A stretch of 64,000 bases of DNA from Myxococcales bacterium (lineage in GTDB: Bacteria; Myxococcota_A; UBA9160; UBA4427), in assembly GCA_014240165.1 (NCBI GenBank), contig JAAZXM010000005.1:62001-126000 (forward strand), written 5' to 3'. Shown in pieces: positions 1-9,160 of this stretch. Made by a program: the position numbers and the translations under genes. Within the stretch, counting starts at the first letter, position 1; each line of letters starts with the position of its first letter. Below the pieces are notes generated by a model. It was not told where the DNA came from. It made no database searches and saw nothing but the letters and a program-made list of their open reading frames with translations.

Positions 1-116
1 TAGCAAACCGGCGCGGCTCCCCTCATCGGAAGACATGTGTGCGGCCGAGACCCGAGATTGGGATATACTTGCGCGTCTTCTCGGTATCGAGGAAGCCGAA
101 CGGGAGGTACGAAGCT

Positions 117-1037
117 ATGGGAGATCGAGTCGAAGAAATTCTGGGCTGGTACAGCTCCGAGAGCCCCGGCGTGGTCCGAAATCTTCGCTGGATGTTGGAG
201 AGCGGAAAACTCGGCGGGACCGGAAAACTCGTCATGCTTCCGGTGGACCAGGGCTTCGAACACGGGCCCGCTCGCTCCTTTGCCAAGAACAGCGCGGGCT
301 ACGATCCCCTCTACCACTACCAGTTGGCCATCGACGCAGGATGCAATGCCTACGCGGCCCCTCTGGGCTTTTTGGAGGCCGGGGCGAGGCAATTCGCTGG
401 CCGGATTCCCACGATTCTCAAGCTCAACAACTCGGATTCGCTCTGGTCATCGGAAGATCCGAAACCCGCCGTCACGGGCAGCGTGGAGGACGCTCTGCGT
501 CTCGGCTGTGCCGCGGTGGGCTTCACGATCTACCCCGGCTCGAGCTACCGCAACGAGATGTACGCCGAATTCCGCGAAATCGCCGAGGAGGCCAAGGCCA
601 GCGGTCTGGCCGTGGTGCTCTGGAGCTATCCGCGCGGAGCGGGGCTTTCCAGCAAGGGCGAAACCGCCATCGACGTGGTGGCCTATGCGGCACAGATCGC
701 CGCACAATTGGGCGCCCATATCATCAAGGTCAAGCCCCCGACCGAAGAGATCGAGCAGGACGCCGCGCGCAAGGTCTACGACGAGCAGAATATCGACATT
801 TCAAGCCTGCCCGAGCGCATCGCTCACGTTGTCCAGAGCGCCTTTGCCGGGCGCCGAATCGTGATCTTCTCGGGAGGGGCGGCGAAAGAGAAGGACGCCG
901 TCCTCGAGGAGATTCGCAGCATCGCGAGCGGCGGCGGCTTCGGGAGCATCATGGGCCGCAACTCATTCCAGCGACCCAAATCCGAGGCCATTGAGTTGCT
1001 CCACGCCGCGATGGCGATCTACGACGAGCAGAGCTGA
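117..1037 (+). CDS. Class I fructose-bisphosphate aldolase (DhnA/FbaB type)
   Basis: Cytoplasmic aldolase of 306 residues, predicted to interconvert fructose 1,6-bisphosphate with glyceraldehyde 3-phosphate and dihydroxyacetone phosphate in glycolysis and gluconeogenesis. It has the (beta/alpha)8 pattern of the DhnA family. Visible marks are the early LPVDQGFEHGP segment, the LKLNNSDSL strand, the HIIKVKPPT strand whose first lysine (about K204) is the likely Schiff-base residue, and the late phosphate-binding IFSGGAAKEKD and GSIMGRNSFQRP segments. I chose ATG 117 because GGGAGG lies just upstream; longer in-frame starts add unrelated sequence. It converges with the next gene, only 7 bases between the stops. 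Related DhnA enzymes can use other aldol substrates, so the exact substrate is inferred from family only. Confidence 0.88.
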   Translation: MGDRVEEILGWYSSESPGVVRNLRWMLESGKLGGTGKLVMLPVDQGFEHGPARSFAKNSAGYDPLYHYQLAIDAGCNAYAAPLGFLEAGARQFAGRIPTILKLNNSDSLWSSEDPKPAVTGSVEDALRLGCAAVGFTIYPGSSYRNEMYAEFREIAEEAKASGLAVVLWSYPRGAGLSSKGETAIDVVAYAAQIAAQLGAHIIKVKPPTEEIEQDAARKVYDEQNIDISSLPERIAHVVQSAFAGRRIVIFSGGAAKEKDAVLEEIRSIASGGGFGSIMGRNSFQRPKSEAIELLHAAMAIYDEQS

Positions 1038-1044
1038 AGAGGCC

Positions 1045-1887
1045 TCAGCTCTTTTCCGCGAGCCGCGTGACGATTCCGTCGATCCGGCGCAGCTGTTCGC
1101 CCAATACGATCTGGCCGAGCCAATGGGCAACCAGCGGCTTGGCGACCCTCAGGTACGCGAAGGCGGATTTCGAAATCTCCAGCAGGGTGGTCTCTTCGTT
1201 CGCCTGGGCAGATTCGAGGGGGAGCATGCCCACAACCGAATCCAAACCTCCCAATACCGAACCCGGGCCGATCTTGCCGACGCGCACTTCATGCCCCGGC
1301 TTCACGGGGACAGTCATTTCAACGCCGCCCTGGCGCACGAAGAAAATCGAATCGTCTCCGGGCACCTGAGGTTCGTGCCGCTGGTAGAGGAAACGGCCGC
1401 GCGGGACCACCCGTACACGGGTGACTTGGGCCAGGCTCATCGCATCGTCGAGGCTCGCGCCTTGGGTGTGCAGGCTCTGGTAGAGAAAGCTGCCGATCTC
1501 CCGCCCCGTCCTGTCTACCAGATCCCATAGGGAGGCCACTTCGGCGGGGAGCAGACCGACGAAAACCGCGCCGGTCAGCACGGAATTGTCGAGCCCACGG
1601 TTGGTCTGCCAGCGGCCCTCGACGTTGAAGCGAGTCGGGCCGGTGGGAAGTTCGAGGCTCACGCTGCCCAGGGAATCCAGGGCGATCGGGCTCGCCGTGG
1701 CGAAGCAGATACCACTGGTGCTGATATCCCTGGCCCGGGCCGGAAGCGGCGCGGAAAAAGCGGGGCCGTGCAATTCGATGGCGAATTCGGCACCCACGCG
1801 GGGCGCTTCACGGGCTTCGATAACGGCGGCGGCGGCGGTTGCGGCATCGAGCTTCGAGTCTGACTGATTGGATCGGCTGGCAGGCAT
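1045..1887 (-). CDS. PilZ and cyclic-nucleotide-binding-like domain protein
   Basis: Protein of 280 residues with two regulatory domains and no enzymatic output visible. The N-terminal third looks like PilZ, the c-di-GMP receptor fold: an arginine motif (EAPRVGAEF), then ARDISTSGICF, which matches the D/NxSxxG element. The C-terminal half resembles the cNMP-binding beta-roll (SIFFVRQGGVEMTV, then VRVGKIGPGSVLGG). No DNA-binding helix-turn-helix follows the roll, so it is not a CRP-type regulator. Start 1887 is preferred because GGGAGAG sits just before it; a TTG at 1959 would extend the protein. A response-regulator gene lies upstream on the same strand. A role as a c-di-GMP or cNMP-responsive adaptor is inference. 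Confidence 0.75.
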   Translation of the reverse strand: MPASRSNQSDSKLDAATAAAAVIEAREAPRVGAEFAIELHGPAFSAPLPARARDISTSGICFATASPIALDSLGSVSLELPTGPTRFNVEGRWQTNRGLDNSVLTGAVFVGLLPAEVASLWDLVDRTGREIGSFLYQSLHTQGASLDDAMSLAQVTRVRVVPRGRFLYQRHEPQVPGDDSIFFVRQGGVEMTVPVKPGHEVRVGKIGPGSVLGGLDSVVGMLPLESAQANEETTLLEISKSAFAYLRVAKPLVAHWLGQIVLGEQLRRIDGIVTRLAEKS

Positions 1888-2000
1888 TCCACTCTCCCTT
1901 GAATCTGGCTCCACCCGCTCGCGCAGCCGGGTGAGAATACCCCAAATACTTCGGCTCAAAGGGGCGCAGACTGTAGGAAAGAACGGGCGACGCGCGGCCC

Positions 2001-2639
2001 CTAGGCGCTGATCAGGCCTTCGCGAATCGCGAGACGAACCAATTCCGATGCTTTTCGGATTCCGAGCTTCCGCATCAAGTTGGTTCGATGGGTTTCCACG
2101 GTTCGATGTGAGACCTGCAATTGAGCGGCAATTTGCTTGCTCGCCAGACCTTCGGCGATTCGTACCAGCACTTGAGTTTCGCGCGGCGAAAGCAGGGAAA
2201 GGGGGGAATTGCTGGGCGCAGAAAACTGCCCCGAGGCTCCGGAGCCGAGATCGGCCAGGGAAGGCGTCAGGTAGGAACCACCGCCGAGAACCTCCTCCAG
2301 GGCCGTCAGAATCTCTTCGCCCGGACTGCTCTTGAGCACGTAACCGCGGGCTCCGGCTTGCATCGCCGACTCCACGAAGCGATGCGAATCATGGGCGGAG
2401 ATGATGATCACCTTGCCGCACCATCCGTTCCGAACGATCTCGGCGGTGGCAGCGATCCCGGATCCCCCTGGGAGTTCGACATCCATCAGAATCACGTCGG
2501 GCCGGTTCGCTTCGGCCGATTCCAGGGCTTCCGCGGAGGTTCCCGCCTCCCAGACAACGTCAACGGAATCGACCTTCTCGAGAAGAGCTCGGATCCCGGC
2601 ACGCATGACGGAATGATCATCGACTACCAGTGCACGCAT
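2001..2639 (-). CDS. NarL/FixJ-family response regulator (REC + LuxR HTH)
   Basis: Two-component transcription regulator of 212 residues. The receiver domain (residues 1-120) has the acidic pair D7/D8, the phosphoacceptor D53 in VILMDVELPGGSG, and the conserved K in YVLKSSPGEEI. After a Ser/Pro linker, a LuxR-type helix-turn-helix covers about residues 145-205 (LSPRETQVLVRIAEG, then SHRTVETHRTNLMRKLG). No histidine kinase is adjacent, so its partner is probably encoded elsewhere. The start has GGAGG a short distance upstream. It may share signalling context with the downstream PilZ/cNMP-domain gene on the same strand, but this is only positional. Confidence 0.9.
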   Translation of the reverse strand: MRALVVDDHSVMRAGIRALLEKVDSVDVVWEAGTSAEALESAEANRPDVILMDVELPGGSGIAATAEIVRNGWCGKVIIISAHDSHRFVESAMQAGARGYVLKSSPGEEILTALEEVLGGGSYLTPSLADLGSGASGQFSAPSNSPLSLLSPRETQVLVRIAEGLASKQIAAQLQVSHRTVETHRTNLMRKLGIRKASELVRLAIREGLISA

Positions 2640-2954
2640 ATCCCGCCTGCCTCCGTAATTACAGCTGCTTATTCACACCAACCCGAACGGCTCAACGAGT
2701 TCTGCCACATGCCGATGCTCTGACGCCCGACCAACTCAAGTGGCTCGCGCGGCTGCCCCGTTCGAGTCAGGCAATGCGCCACGCCGCTGCCCGAGAAGCC
2801 CGCACGATTCCCTCTGAGCGCGCGATTCGCGAGCGGGCAGCGCCTTCAAGGAGTACAGCTCAATTGCGGGGTCCGGGAAATCCGGCGTTACCCCAAAGCT
2901 TTGGGGTTTTATCCCCGTATCTTGCTGCAAAGAAAAAGCACTTCAGGCGTGGAA
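2640..2954. other. Intergenic gap with alternative hairpins
   Basis: No gene is supported here. It separates two minus-strand genes. It contains the perfect 18-base palindrome ACCCCAAAGCTTTGGGGT at 2890-2907. The palindrome's GGGG arm (2903-2906) can instead pair with CCCC at 2913-2916 across TTTTAT, so two exclusive hairpins are possible. A GGAGG ribosome site for the response regulator lies at the left end. No clear promoter was found. Confidence 0.5.
2890..2916. repeat. Palindrome with competing second stem
   Basis: Nine-base arms with no loop (ACCCCAAAG / CTTTGGGGT), followed on the plus strand by TTTATCCCC. As RNA, GGGG could pair left (CCCC 2891-2894) or right (CCCC 2913-2916). It lies 39-65 bases past the stop of the UbiB-like gene and about 250 bases before the response regulator, both on the minus strand. 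There is no U-tract on the minus-strand side, so a simple intrinsic terminator is unlikely. Confidence 0.4.
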
Positions 2955-4622
2955 TCATTCAGGAGGCTTAGAGCCGCCTGAGTGCGTGGCCGTCAGAGGC
3001 CCGATCTGGCCATCCAGCTTCTCCTGAAGCGTCTTCCTTCGCTGCACGAGTTCGCGATGGGTAATGGACTCGACGTCCTCTCGAAGACCCAGGGAAGCCT
3101 TGAGGCCGGCGAGATCGATATGAGTCTGGGAGGGATCGAAGCCGATCTGTCCCGCAATTGCCTTGCCATGATGCGCTGAAAAATGCTCATAGATGCGTAC
3201 GAACTCTTCGAGCATGTCGAGGTCGGGTGCGAGCTCGGCCACTGCGCCATCAAAGAAGAGCATGTTCTTTGCGTAGAGCATCAAGGATTTGGGAAGACGG
3301 GCCCCATTTCCGAGCAGACCCTTCAGAACCGTTTGGATCTGTAAGGCCATCTCCTCGCCGGTCATCTGCATGGGATCACGGAAAGGCTGGTCCGCTCCGA
3401 GCAGGGAAATCACGGCATCCAGATCCACATCGGCATCGAGCGCCCCCAGGTCACGAAAAGCCGCCAACTGTCCCTTCAAATCGTTCACGGCACCCGTCAT
3501 CATGATGCGCAAGAACGCCGAACGCTGATCCTGGTCGAGCCGTGCGGTGATTCCGTAATCGAGAAGAGCGACGCGCCCATCGGGCAGGACGAAAAGATTC
3601 CCTCCATGGAAATCCCCGTGAAAGACGCCATAGATCATCGCGCCTTCGAGAAAGGCGATCATCATGGAATGGAAAACGGCTTCGGTATCGATCCCCGCCT
3701 TCTCCATACCCGCGACGTCGTCGTAGCTGAAACCCTCGAGCCGCTCCATCACCAGCACCCGGGCCGTCACCCACTCGGGATGGGGTCGAGGGACCACCAC
3801 GGCGCCCTGACCCGATTGGGCGAGAACCTCCGCGACGTCCAGCATATTTTCCGCCTCCAGGCGAAAATCGAGTTCCTCCGCGATGGTCTCAGCGAAGACC
3901 TCCACCAGAACCGGAGGATTCGCCAGGGCGGCCACGGGAATCCGACCCACCAGTCGCGGGGCCACCCACGCCATCGCCTTCACGTCCTGGCGAACGCGTA
4001 AGGCAACTTCTTTCCGCTGGACTTTGACGACGACTTCTTCACCCGTCTTGAGCCTCGCCCCATGCACCTGGGCGATGGACGCCGCCGCCAGGGGCTTGCG
4101 CCCGAACTCTGAAAAAACGGCCTCCAAGGGCTGGCCGAAATCGGACTCCACGACCGAGCGCACCGCTGCGAAAGGCATCGGCGGCACCTGGTCGCGACAT
4201 TTCTTGAACTCGTCCACCAGTTCCTCGGGAAAGAGCCCGCGACCCGAGGACACGATCTGCCCGAGCTTGATATACGCGGGGCCCAGTTTCTCGAAAGCGA
4301 CGCGCAGGCGACGGGAAAGCGCCCTTCGCGATGCGCTGCCCTCGTGGCGACCCTCTCTGAGCCGCCAGGTCACCAGGGCTGCCGAAACTCGGCCGGCAGC
4401 GGTCAGGAAGCGCAGAACGGGCGGCCAGCGGCGCGGCTCCAGCCAGGCGGGAACCTCCCGCCGCAGCGCTTCCCGGAGACCGGCGAGATCCCCGCGCCAG
4501 ACCCGGTCTTCGAGGCGAAATGCCCAGGGACCTCCTTCCCGGAACGCCCAGCGCCGCTCTGGCGAGATCTCGGCTCCCGGGGTCTGGCCCGCCGGGGCGT
4601 CGGAATCCTCAGCTCGACTCAT
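2955..4622 (-). CDS. UbiB/ABC1 (AarF) family atypical kinase
   Basis: Protein of 555 residues from the ADCK/UbiB family, atypical protein-kinase-like ATPases that support ubiquinone synthesis or lipid homeostasis. The family marks are clear: the KxGQ motif in YIKLGQIVSSR-like context (sequence YIKLGQIVSSG), the alanine-rich nucleotide loop AAASIAQVH, the catalytic-loop motif HGDFHGGNLF, and the DYG segment in ALLDYGITARL in place of DFG. The N-terminal 100 residues are basic and family-variable. ATG 4622 is chosen over TTG 4625. Ubiquinone support would suit the Nqr complex elsewhere in the window, but there are no other ubi genes here, so a different lipid role is possible. Confidence 0.87.
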   Translation of the reverse strand: MSRAEDSDAPAGQTPGAEISPERRWAFREGGPWAFRLEDRVWRGDLAGLREALRREVPAWLEPRRWPPVLRFLTAAGRVSAALVTWRLREGRHEGSASRRALSRRLRVAFEKLGPAYIKLGQIVSSGRGLFPEELVDEFKKCRDQVPPMPFAAVRSVVESDFGQPLEAVFSEFGRKPLAAASIAQVHGARLKTGEEVVVKVQRKEVALRVRQDVKAMAWVAPRLVGRIPVAALANPPVLVEVFAETIAEELDFRLEAENMLDVAEVLAQSGQGAVVVPRPHPEWVTARVLVMERLEGFSYDDVAGMEKAGIDTEAVFHSMMIAFLEGAMIYGVFHGDFHGGNLFVLPDGRVALLDYGITARLDQDQRSAFLRIMMTGAVNDLKGQLAAFRDLGALDADVDLDAVISLLGADQPFRDPMQMTGEEMALQIQTVLKGLLGNGARLPKSLMLYAKNMLFFDGAVAELAPDLDMLEEFVRIYEHFSAHHGKAIAGQIGFDPSQTHIDLAGLKASLGLREDVESITHRELVQRRKTLQEKLDGQIGPLTATHSGGSKPPE

Positions 4623-4719
4623 CAATTTCGGGCACTCCAGGGTTCGCGGGGGTGGGGGCCTCGACCCGGGCCCCCAGCCCAGGATCGACCGCTCCGGGAT
4701 GTGGGCGGAACCCCACTGA

Positions 4720-5142
<423 letters not shown>

Positions 5143-5149
5143 TCCCGCT

Positions 5150-5656
5150 CTACTCCGCCTTCCAGAAAGCGCGCCAGGTCTCCCACTCGCCGGGAAGACT
5201 GCCGCGCCCGGCGTGGCGCTCGGGCCAATTTGCATCCGGCTGCTGGATTGGGCTCGTCGGCGCTTCGAGCCCATACCAGAGTCGATGCAGTCGGCGGACG
5301 AAATACCATCGCTCGCCGCAACGGCGGTAACGGTCTCGGTAGAGAATCGCCTGGTGGATCCATCGCTCGCCATCCTGGACCTCGGCGCGGCAATAGACGT
5401 GTCCCGAAGCCTCGTCCTCTCCTTCGAAGTCGATCACGTGATTGCCCACGAAGAGAATCGTTACGCCGATCTCGCGGAGTTGTTGGTCGAAGCTGTCGCG
5501 AAGCGCTTCCCGCCCGCACCCATCGGCCCCCACTCGCACATCTTCGACGAAGAGACCCACCAGGGCATCGAGGTCTCGGGAGTCCATCGCCAGGGCGTAA
5601 CGACTGGCGAGTTGGCTAATTTCATCCCGAGCGATCACGCGTTCGATGGCGTCCAT
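5150..5656 (-). CDS. SnoaL-like (NTF2-fold) protein
   Basis: Protein of 168 residues with the NTF2-like cone fold. Typical signs are the N-terminal helix EISQLASRYALAMDSRDLDALVGLF and later strands such as GHVYCRAEV and WIHQAILYRDRY. Members include small isomerases, dehydratases and hydroxylating-enzyme beta subunits; none can be named here. It is the last gene of a minus-strand set: Ltp2-like protein, DUF35 protein, then this gene (16 bases after DUF35). The start has GGGAGGG just upstream. A helper or isomerase role in the same acyl-CoA route is inferred from position. Confidence 0.8.
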   Translation of the reverse strand: MDAIERVIARDEISQLASRYALAMDSRDLDALVGLFVEDVRVGADGCGREALRDSFDQQLREIGVTILFVGNHVIDFEGEDEASGHVYCRAEVQDGERWIHQAILYRDRYRRCGERWYFVRRLHRLWYGLEAPTSPIQQPDANWPERHAGRGSLPGEWETWRAFWKAE

Positions 5657-5672
5657 GATTTCCCTCCCGGCT

Positions 5673-6110
5673 TCAATCCCTGACCCAACGCGGCAGGGGG
5701 AGTTCCTCGCTCTCAGCTTCGAAGACCACCCGCACCCGGGCGCCGATCTCGATCTCCTGGGAAGGCACCGAATTGATCGCGGCTCCCGGCTCGGATATGA
5801 GGTTGCCCACCATGCGAAGCGTCGGGTCCTCGTCCAGGGCGACCAGGATCACGTTGTAGGGCGCCAGCTCGGAAAATTGCGGAATCAGGGGCGGGTGCGG
5901 GATGACAAAGGACCAGATCTGGCCACGCCCGGAAACAACCTCCCATGCGGGCTCGACGTGACGACCCCACGGACTCCGGCTTCGCGGCGGAAAGATCAGG
6001 CGGCCGCTATCCACGCAGCGCTGAACCCGAAGTTCCCCGACGCGAGCGCCCTCCCAGAAGGCTGCGTTGGTCTCGTCAATGGGAGGCATCAAGGGCGCGA
6101 AATCGTCCAT
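5673..6110 (-). CDS. DUF35 OB-fold protein, Ltp2 partner, zinc ligands degraded
   Basis: Protein of 145 residues matching the DUF35 (ChsH2 C-domain-like) family: a short N-terminal helix and rubredoxin-like zinc ribbon followed by an OB fold. In well-studied steroid degraders this domain binds Ltp2 and activates the retro-aldol cleavage of side-chain acyl-CoAs. The ribbon here reads RCVDSGRLIFPPRSRSPWG: the usual CxxC...CxxC pattern keeps only one cysteine, so zinc is probably not bound. It starts one base after the stop of the Ltp2-like gene, with GAGGAAA as ribosome site inside that gene's end, implying translational coupling and a 1:1 complex. Confidence 0.82.
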   Translation of the reverse strand: MDDFAPLMPPIDETNAAFWEGARVGELRVQRCVDSGRLIFPPRSRSPWGRHVEPAWEVVSGRGQIWSFVIPHPPLIPQFSELAPYNVILVALDEDPTLRMVGNLISEPGAAINSVPSQEIEIGARVRVVFEAESEELPLPRWVRD

Positions 6111-6111
6111 C

Positions 6112-7254
6112 TCATTTCCTCAGGATCAGGGCACTGGTGGGCACGCCCTCGCCCCCGGTGACCAGGCAGGTGCGCGCGTTTTCCACCGGGTTGCACGACT
6201 CGCCTCGAAGCTGGCGAACGCCCTCGTTGATGAGATTGAAACCATGCACATAGGCTTCGGACAACCCTCCCCCAGAAGTATTCGTGGGCAGGCGCCCGCC
6301 CACCTCCAGGCCGCCCTCCTCTGTAAAGGCCGCGCCTTCGCCTCGGTCGCAAAAGCCGTAGCCCTCGAGTGAGAGCGGCACCAGGGGAGTGAACGCGTCA
6401 TAGATCTGGGCCACGTCGATCTCACTCGGGCCAATATCCGAGTTCCGATAGAGCTGCTTCGCGCACGCCCAGGCGGGACCCATCAGCGGATCCTCGCTCC
6501 AATAATTCGTCATGGTATGAGATTGTCTTCCGATTCCCTGACCGAAGGCGTGTACGTAGACCGGCGCTTGTCGGCAATCCTTGGCCCTTTCGGCCGAGAC
6601 CAGAACGCAGGCCAATGCCCCATCGCTCTCGAGGCAATTGTCGTAGAGACAGAGGGGCTCGGAAATCCAGCGGGCTTCCGCGTACTGCTCCCGAGTCAGG
6701 GGCTTTTCGAAAAACGTCGCTCTGGGGTTGCGATTCGCCATCTTTCGAAAGGCCAGGGCGACGTTGGCAAAATGATCTCGCGTGGCTCCGTATTCATGCA
6801 TATAGCGTCGCGCGAGCAGCGCGATTTCATCCACCGGACGGATCAGGCCCCAGGGCCGGGTCCAGGCAGCGGGGGTCGAGAACTGAATCGATGGGTCGGA
6901 CCAGATGCGCTTGCCCGAGCCCCGCTTGCGGGATCGCCAGACCACCCCCACCCGGCATTGCCCCGCCGCGATGGCGAGGGCGAGTTGCCCGACGCAAGCG
7001 GGCCCGGCCCCGCCGCCATAACCCACCTGGGAAAAGAAGGTGATTTCGCCCGCCCCGAGATTCCGCGCCACCTCCACCTCGTCGGTGGTCTCCATGGAAT
7101 AGGAGGCAAAACCGTCCACCTCCGACGCGTCAATGCCCGCGTCTTCGAGGGCCTGCAGGATTGCCTCCAGGGCGAGGCTGGTCTCGCTGGGAGCCAGCGC
7201 TTTCGCGAAGGCCGTCTCACCAATTCCCACGATGGCTGCCGCATCCTTCAGCAT
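6112..7254 (-). CDS. Ltp2-like thiolase-fold aldolase
   Basis: Protein of 380 residues with the thiolase fold, in the lipid-transfer-protein/Ltp2 group rather than true thiolases. The nucleophile Cys motif is absent (QVGYGGGAGPACVGQ replaces the usual NxC(S/A)SG), and the GHPxGATG loop is replaced by TNTSGGGLSEAYVHG. Conserved tyrosines in AQIYDAFTPL and SEAYVHG are the likely catalytic residues by family analogy. Ltp2 enzymes cleave the C-C bond of 17-hydroxy-steroid-22-oyl-CoA or related beta-hydroxyacyl-CoA, releasing propionyl-CoA or acetyl-CoA. The coupled DUF35 gene supports this. The substrate is inferred; no steroid-specific ring-cleavage genes lie nearby. Confidence 0.83.
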   Translation of the reverse strand: MLKDAAAIVGIGETAFAKALAPSETSLALEAILQALEDAGIDASEVDGFASYSMETTDEVEVARNLGAGEITFFSQVGYGGGAGPACVGQLALAIAAGQCRVGVVWRSRKRGSGKRIWSDPSIQFSTPAAWTRPWGLIRPVDEIALLARRYMHEYGATRDHFANVALAFRKMANRNPRATFFEKPLTREQYAEARWISEPLCLYDNCLESDGALACVLVSAERAKDCRQAPVYVHAFGQGIGRQSHTMTNYWSEDPLMGPAWACAKQLYRNSDIGPSEIDVAQIYDAFTPLVPLSLEGYGFCDRGEGAAFTEEGGLEVGGRLPTNTSGGGLSEAYVHGFNLINEGVRQLRGESCNPVENARTCLVTGGEGVPTSALILRK

Positions 7255-7364
7255 CGGCCCATTCTACCGCTTCTGATGGCCCGAGGAGGGGATCCACGGG
7301 CCGGGCAAAGCTAGAGTTTCGCCGCGCGTGGATCATGCGCGTCTAAGGAAGGTAAGCCCAGGCC

Positions 7365-8207
7365 ATGAAGATCGGCGTCACGATTCACGCCACGGATCGC
7401 GCCATCGCTCCGGCGGAACTCGCCCGCGAGGCCGAGGATCGCGGCTTCCATTCGCTCTACATCCCTGAGCACACGCATATTCCCACCAGCCGGCGAACGC
7501 CGGCACCCACGGGCGAGGCGGAACTTCCCGAGGAATACAGCCGTTCCCCCGACCCCTATATCTCCCTGGCCGCTGCCGCAGCCGGGACCGAAAGAATCCT
7601 GTTGGGAACCGGGATCGGATTGCCCGCCCAACACGATCACATCACGCTCGCAAAGCAGATCGCCACCCTCGACGTCCTCGCTCGCGGACGCTTCGTCTTC
7701 GGGATCGGCTTCGGCTGGAACCACGAGGAGATGGAGAATCACGGCATCGATGTGCGCCGGCGGCGCGAATTGGTGCGCGAGAAAATGCTCGCCATGCAAG
7801 CACTATGGGCCAACGAGGTCGCCGAATTCCACGGCGATTGGGTCGAGATGGAACCCGCCTGGCAATGGCCCAAGCCCGTGCAAAAGCCCCGGCCACCGGT
7901 TCTGATCGGCGGAGGGGCGGGACCGAAGATCTTCGCCCAGATCGCCGAATACGGCGACGGGTGGATGCCCATCGGAGGCGCTGGCATGCGTGAAGCACTC
8001 GGGCGTCTGCGCGAAGCCATGCAAGAACGCGGTCGCGACCCCGACGCGCTTCGCGTCGTGCCCATGGGCATCATGCCCAGCGAAGACAAACTCGCCTATT
8101 ACCGCGAGAACGGAGCGACCGAAGCCGTGCTTCGTCTGCCCTCCGCGTCCCGGGATAAAGTGCTGCCCCGACTCGATGAGTTCGCGCGCTACACCGAGAT
8201 GTTCTGA
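7365..8207 (+). CDS. LLM-class F420-dependent oxidoreductase
   Basis: Protein of 280 residues with the luciferase-like (beta/alpha)8 fold. It begins MKIGVTIHATD, has EAEDRGFHSLYIPEH early, the RILLGTGIGLPAQHDHITLAKQ segment, and RFVFGIGFGWNHEEMENHG. It ends with the GDGWMPIG element. Related proteins are TIGR03619-type F420 enzymes of mycobacteria, acting as hydride-transfer oxidoreductases or monooxygenases on unknown substrates. GGAAGG precedes the start. It leads a plus-strand run of SDR, HMGS-like fusion, thiolase and crotonases. F420 use versus FMN is inferred from family; no F420 biosynthesis gene lies in the window. Confidence 0.85.
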   Translation: MKIGVTIHATDRAIAPAELAREAEDRGFHSLYIPEHTHIPTSRRTPAPTGEAELPEEYSRSPDPYISLAAAAAGTERILLGTGIGLPAQHDHITLAKQIATLDVLARGRFVFGIGFGWNHEEMENHGIDVRRRRELVREKMLAMQALWANEVAEFHGDWVEMEPAWQWPKPVQKPRPPVLIGGGAGPKIFAQIAEYGDGWMPIGGAGMREALGRLREAMQERGRDPDALRVVPMGIMPSEDKLAYYRENGATEAVLRLPSASRDKVLPRLDEFARYTEMF

Positions 8208-8266
8208 TCAGGAGCCCGCCGGCCGCCTGGGCTAGGCTTCCGAGCGATTACGAAGGAGTCGAAGCA

Positions 8267-9157
8267 ATGGGAGTCCTCGAGGGAAAGGCGGCATTCGTCA
8301 CCGGCGGAGGCCGAGGCATCGGCCGAGGCCATTGCCTTCATCTGGCCCGCCAGGGCGCCGCGGTGGTGGTGAACGATCTCGACCCCGAAGCCGCTGCGGC
8401 CGTTGTGGAAGAAATCGATCAGGACGGAGGACGCGCCGTCTCCAATTCCAGCGATATCAGCACCCGGGAAGGGGCGCGAAGCCTGGTGGAGCAATGCGTC
8501 AGCGAATTCGGCGCGGTGCACGCGGTGGTGAACAACGCGGGCAATGTCCAGGATCGATCCTTTCTGAAAATGACCGATGACGAGTTCATGTCGGTGGTTC
8601 GAGTACACCAATGCGGCACCTTCATGTGCAGCCAGGAGGCCGCGCTCCGTATGCGAGACCAGGCGAGCGGGGGCGCCATCGTGAACACGGTCTCCGCGGC
8701 GCATTTCGGGAATTTCGGCCAGACCAATTACGCGGGCTCCAAGGGCGCCATCGCATCCATGACCTATACCTGGGCGTTGGAACTCGCCCGCTACGGCATC
8801 CGGGTCAACGCGATCAGCCCCAGCGGCACCACCCGCATGTCCGCCACCTATAAGGGGCCCGACGGCAAGGACATCGAATTGCCCTTCATCGACCCCACCC
8901 AGAACGGCGCTGCGGTCGCCTTTCTTTGCAGTGAACACGCGGTGGGGATCAGCGGCCAGATCTTCGGCACGGGCAACGATCGCATCGCCATCCTCGAACA
9001 CCCTGCCTACGGCACCGCAATTCACAGGGAGGGGGGCTGGTCCACCGAGGAATTGGCCGAGAAATTTGATGGCTATCTCAAGGCCCGGCTCGAGCCCATC
9101 GGCATCATGAAATCCCCCTACCCCTTCCACGACGGCGTACGACCGCCGGGGAATTGA
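8267..9157 (+). CDS. SDR family oxidoreductase (MFE-2-like hydroxyacyl-CoA dehydrogenase)
   Basis: Short-chain dehydrogenase of 296 residues. The NAD(P) motif TGGGRGIG, the NNAG strand, the catalytic Ser in NTVSAAH and the YxxxK motif (YAGSK) are all present. The N/D-rich VVVNDLD strand end suggests NAD+ preference and resembles the dehydrogenase domain of MFE-2/HSD17B4 enzymes, which oxidise (3R)-hydroxyacyl-CoA. The extra C-terminal 50 residues also fit that group. AAGGAG lies upstream. It ends three bases before the next gene, so the two are surely cotranscribed. Confidence 0.85.
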   Translation: MGVLEGKAAFVTGGGRGIGRGHCLHLARQGAAVVVNDLDPEAAAAVVEEIDQDGGRAVSNSSDISTREGARSLVEQCVSEFGAVHAVVNNAGNVQDRSFLKMTDDEFMSVVRVHQCGTFMCSQEAALRMRDQASGGAIVNTVSAAHFGNFGQTNYAGSKGAIASMTYTWALELARYGIRVNAISPSGTTRMSATYKGPDGKDIELPFIDPTQNGAAVAFLCSEHAVGISGQIFGTGNDRIAILEHPAYGTAIHREGGWSTEELAEKFDGYLKARLEPIGIMKSPYPFHDGVRPPGN

Positions 9158-9160
9158 TCA

